Under the pieces are notes generated by a model that made no database searches, was not told the origin of the DNA, and was given only the letters and a program-made list of their open reading frames with translations. Shown here one piece after another: positions 5,411 to 7,654 of a DNA stretch of 7,654 bases. How positions within the stretch are numbered: position 1 is the first letter of the stretch; every line of letters begins with the position of its first letter. Both the position numbers and the translations under genes were made by a program. The stretch is taken from positions 1 through 7,654 of the forward strand of contig CAYTAJ010000096.1 of the NCBI GenBank assembly GCA_964435725.1, read 5' to 3'. Source of the stretch: Litorimonas sp964435725 (GTDB taxonomy: Bacteria; Pseudomonadota; Alphaproteobacteria; Caulobacterales; Maricaulaceae).

Positions 5411-6007
5411 TCAATGGCTTTTAAGCTTTTGCCGACAGGCTTTTTCATGGCTGACAACAAAAATTGACTCATCCATTTGAATAAACTTCATTTCTTTGAA
5501 ACTCCACAAATATCTTCTATCATTCGTGTATAAAGCTGCATGAGGCGTAACAGACCCGGGCCCCGACAGAATTATAGCAAGTGAAGATTTTTTTCGAAGA
5601 CAGTAAACACCGTCAAAGTTTTGCATTGCCGTCAAATGAATGACGGTTGTGAACGTAATCTGCAGCAATAAAAGTAGGGATAAGAAAAAAGCGATATTCC
5701 CGATTAAAGCTGATTTGGCGGAAAACAAAAGAAGCCTCAAGGCTTTAAGCACAAGATATGTGACGCCGAATGAGCCAATAATAATCGGAATGGCATAAAC
5801 CGGCTTAAACATTACAGCAAAAGCAAAATTAGCCAGTAGCTTTAAGGTCCCAAAAGGTGACATTGCCAAAATTGCAAACATCTGAAGCCCATTATCTAAC
5901 CAAGCCAAAGACAAGAAAAAGTCTAAAATGGTCCAAATCAAAAGCGTTACTATAATAAACCACAAAAGACTTTTTTTGGAAGTCGTATCAGATGCCTTAA
6001 CCGTCAT
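5411..6007 (-). CDS. Unknown membrane protein between nadE and gltX
   Basis: I place the start at the ATG at 6005-6007, giving 198 residues (MTVKASDTTSKK...), whose first 11 bases overlap the end of nadE. A longer reading from 6079 would add 24 residues lying wholly inside the codons for NadE's conserved C-terminus, which is unlikely. A short hydrophilic N-terminus is followed by helices at about 14-35, 70-92 and 101-125, with a less certain one at 42-66. A soluble C-terminal part (130-198) contains FDGVYCLRKKS, GSVTPHAALYTND, RRYLWSFKEMKF and a basic end. No family is recognised. The stretch is visibly more AT-rich than nadE and gltX, as if an accessory gene sits inside a housekeeping operon. 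Overlap with nadE suggests translational coupling. It includes a run of seven A residues early in the frame (5971-5977). Confidence 0.75.
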   Translation of the reverse strand: MTVKASDTTSKKSLLWFIIVTLLIWTILDFFLSLAWLDNGLQMFAILAMSPFGTLKLLANFAFAVMFKPVYAIPIIIGSFGVTYLVLKALRLLLFSAKSALIGNIAFFLSLLLLLQITFTTVIHLTAMQNFDGVYCLRKKSSLAIILSGPGSVTPHAALYTNDRRYLWSFKEMKFIQMDESIFVVSHEKACRQKLKSH

Positions 6008-7654
6008 GATTGGGTATTTTATCCCGGTATCGATTAGTAATGGGGTAACGACGGTCACGCCCGAAGTTCTTGGGTCCAATTTTCACACCCGGCGGCGCCT
6101 GTCGACGTTTATATTCAGCGATATAAAGCAAATGTTGAATACGTGAGACGTTCTCCGGCGTGTGTCCGCGCTTCAGCAAGGTTTCAACAGAACATTCCTC
6201 ATCCACGAGGCCCCGCAGAATATCATCCAGAATCTCATATTCCGGCAGGCTGTCGCTGTCTTTTTGATCGTCGCGCAACTCGGCTGAGGGCGGCTTTGTG
6301 ATAATACGCTGTGGAATTGGCTTTTCTGGCCCCAATAAATCATCAGGATTGTTTTTATTACGCCAATTCGCGAGGGCAAACACCTCTGTTTTATAAAGGT
6401 CTTTCAGCGGATTATAGCCCCCACACATATCGCCATAAAGCGTGGCATAGCCCACCGCCATTTCTGATTTATTCCCTGTTGTGACCAACATCGGGCCAAA
6501 TTTATTAGAGAGTGCCATAAGCGTTAGCGCCCTCGCCCGTGACTGAATGTTTTCTTCCGTTGTGTCCGCTTTGGTGTCGGTGAAAAACGGGTCGAGCATC
6601 TCGTGAAATGCGTCAATGGCCGGCTTGATAGGTATGACGTCGTAGCGACACCCTAATCGCTTGGCGCAGGCTTTTGCATCCTCAACAGAGTCAGAACTGG
6701 TATATTTCGTCGGCATCATCACACACCAGACGCGGTCTGGGCCGAGGGCGTCTACGGCGAAGGTCGCAGCCATGGCGCTGTCAATGCCGCCCGACATGCC
6801 CAAAACGACCTGTTTAAAGCCATTCTTATTGACGTAATCCCCAAGACCCAAACAGGCTGCGCGCCAATCGGCTTCATAACCCGTCAATTGGGCTTCCATC
6901 TTAGCCTTTTTACAGACCCATTTATGGGCTTCTTTATGCCAGGTTGAAACATCGTAATCCGGCACAAAGCTTTTGAGAGACTGTACGATGGCGCCAGCCG
7001 CGCTCATGGCAAAAGAGGAGCCGTCAAAGACCAATTCATCCTGCCCGCCGACCTGATTGACATAGATAAGCGGCAGACCTTCATTATAGACTTTAGTGCC
7101 CAAAGCTTCGGACCTCTCAGTCAAAGCTGTCCGCCGCCAAGGGGAGCCGTTGGGCGAGATCATAATCTCCGCACCGCGATCTTTTAGGTGGGCTGCCACG
7201 CCCTCTTGCCAAAGATCTTCGCAGATTGGCAGACCAATCTTTATCCCTTTAAAGTTAATGGGTTCAGGCAGAGGCCCGCGTGTAAAAATACGGGCTTCAT
7301 CAAAGACGCCGTAATTCGGCAGATGATGCTTTTTTCGAACATCCGTAATCTTACCATCCCGCATAAACAAAGCGGCGTTATAGAGTTTTCTCTCCTCCAT
7401 CCACGGCAAGTTAAAAACAACAGCAGGCCCGCCTTCTGTCAGCTTAGCGAAATCTTGCGCAAGCATCTTACAGTCTTCGACAGCCGCCGGTTTTAAGACC
7501 AAGTCTTCGGCTGGATAGCCAATAATCAGCTGTTCGGGCAAAACCAAAATATCTGCCCCATCCGATTTGGCACGCTCGAAGGCGTCCTTGGCCAATTTAA
7601 TATTCGCCTCCAAAGCCCCCACAGTCGGGTTCAATTGCGCCGAAGCGATTTTTA
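5997..7654 (-). CDS. nadE: Glutamine-dependent NAD+ synthetase (5' end just outside window)
   Basis: Two-domain enzyme (EC 6.3.5.1) that completes NAD synthesis by amidating deamido-NAD with ammonia from glutamine, using ATP. The N-terminal nitrilase-fold glutaminase shows its Glu-Lys-Cys triad: Glu in VLPEQ, Lys in RKKHHLPNYGVFDE and Cys in PICEDLW (about residues 40, 107 and 144 of the visible protein). The synthetase domain has the ATP-pyrophosphatase P-loop GMSGGIDSAMA near 285-295 and ends with FGRDRRYPITNRYRD. The frame stays open to the window edge: codons for KIASAQ precede LNPTVG, so the TTG at 7632-7634 is Leu inside the conserved AQLNPTVG segment, not a start. About 551 residues are visible, so only a few N-terminal residues are missing. 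It is the first visible gene of the minus-strand operon. Confidence 0.97.
   Translation of the reverse strand, partial: KIASAQLNPTVGALEANIKLAKDAFERAKSDGADILVLPEQLIIGYPAEDLVLKPAAVEDCKMLAQDFAKLTEGGPAVVFNLPWMEERKLYNAALFMRDGKITDVRKKHHLPNYGVFDEARIFTRGPLPEPINFKGIKIGLPICEDLWQEGVAAHLKDRGAEIMISPNGSPWRRTALTERSEALGTKVYNEGLPLIYVNQVGGQDELVFDGSSFAMSAAGAIVQSLKSFVPDYDVSTWHKEAHKWVCKKAKMEAQLTGYEADWRAACLGLGDYVNKNGFKQVVLGMSGGIDSAMAATFAVDALGPDRVWCVMMPTKYTSSDSVEDAKACAKRLGCRYDVIPIKPAIDAFHEMLDPFFTDTKADTTEENIQSRARALTLMALSNKFGPMLVTTGNKSEMAVGYATLYGDMCGGYNPLKDLYKTEVFALANWRNKNNPDDLLGPEKPIPQRIITKPPSAELRDDQKDSDSLPEYEILDDILRGLVDEECSVETLLKRGHTPENVSRIQHLLYIAEYKRRQAPPGVKIGPKNFGRDRRYPITNRYRDKIPNHDG

Noticed and set aside
5971..5977. 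Seven-A run in the unknown membrane gene as a programmed frameshift or slippage site
   Set aside because: The frame continues open for the full protein and no alternative frame of useful length or downstream pseudoknot is apparent; AT-rich codons explain the run.
6008..6079. Longer start (ATG at 6079) for the membrane protein between nadE and gltX
   Set aside because: The added 24 residues are read out of frame from codons for NadE's conserved C-terminus; the ATG at 6007 gives a tidy start at the nadE stop.
7632..7634. TTG as the start codon of nadE
   Set aside because: The frame stays open to the window edge and the codons before it (KIASAQ) complete the conserved KIA-x-AQLNPTVG opening of NAD synthetases, so this codon is an internal Leu and the true start is outside.

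Overview
The window reads as chromosomal DNA of a medium-GC alphaproteobacterium. The evidence is the class of the housekeeping enzymes: a GltX2-type glutamyl-tRNA synthetase, a two-domain glutamine-dependent NAD synthetase, and a SixA-like phosphatase beside DUF481 barrel proteins. A marine Hyphomonadales/Robiginitomaculaceae-type organism is my guess only. There is no sign of phage, transposon, CRISPR, tRNA or rRNA. Layout from left to right: (1) 1-713, minus strand, the N-terminal third of serS, running off the left edge. (2) 714-884, a divergent intergenic region with a candidate serS promoter. (3) 885-3144, plus strand: two tandem paralogous DUF481/YdiY-like outer-membrane barrel proteins, then a SixA-like histidine phosphatase, then a 58-residue two-helix membrane protein that starts at a GTG overlapping the phosphatase stop codon. 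The second barrel gene appears to have its own promoter, with a palindrome over the predicted start of transcription and a hairpin followed by a T-run directly before its ATG. (4) 3145-3522, about 380 bases without a convincing protein gene but rich in hairpins, lying between convergent operons. (5) 3523-7654, minus strand, read right to left: nadE (5' end just outside the window), an unknown membrane protein starting inside the nadE stop region, gltX, and a small four-helix membrane protein. The minus-strand genes look like one operon: 11-base overlap, then gaps of 52 and 90 bases. NadE consumes glutamine and releases glutamate, and GltX charges glutamate onto tRNA, so the two enzymes share a metabolite pool; the two membrane proteins have no known link to that. 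The plus-strand genes look like an envelope-related group. No new defence or mobile system is visible. The most interesting features are in the non-coding parts: (a) at the convergent junction the hairpin with a good plus-strand T-tract lies at the stop of the minus-strand gene, and the hairpin with a good minus-strand T-tract lies just after the last plus-strand gene, so the two messages may overlap by several hundred bases; a short plus-strand RNA may also be made there; (b) the palindrome and hairpin leader between the two barrel paralogues; (c) the small overlapping membrane protein after the phosphatase.
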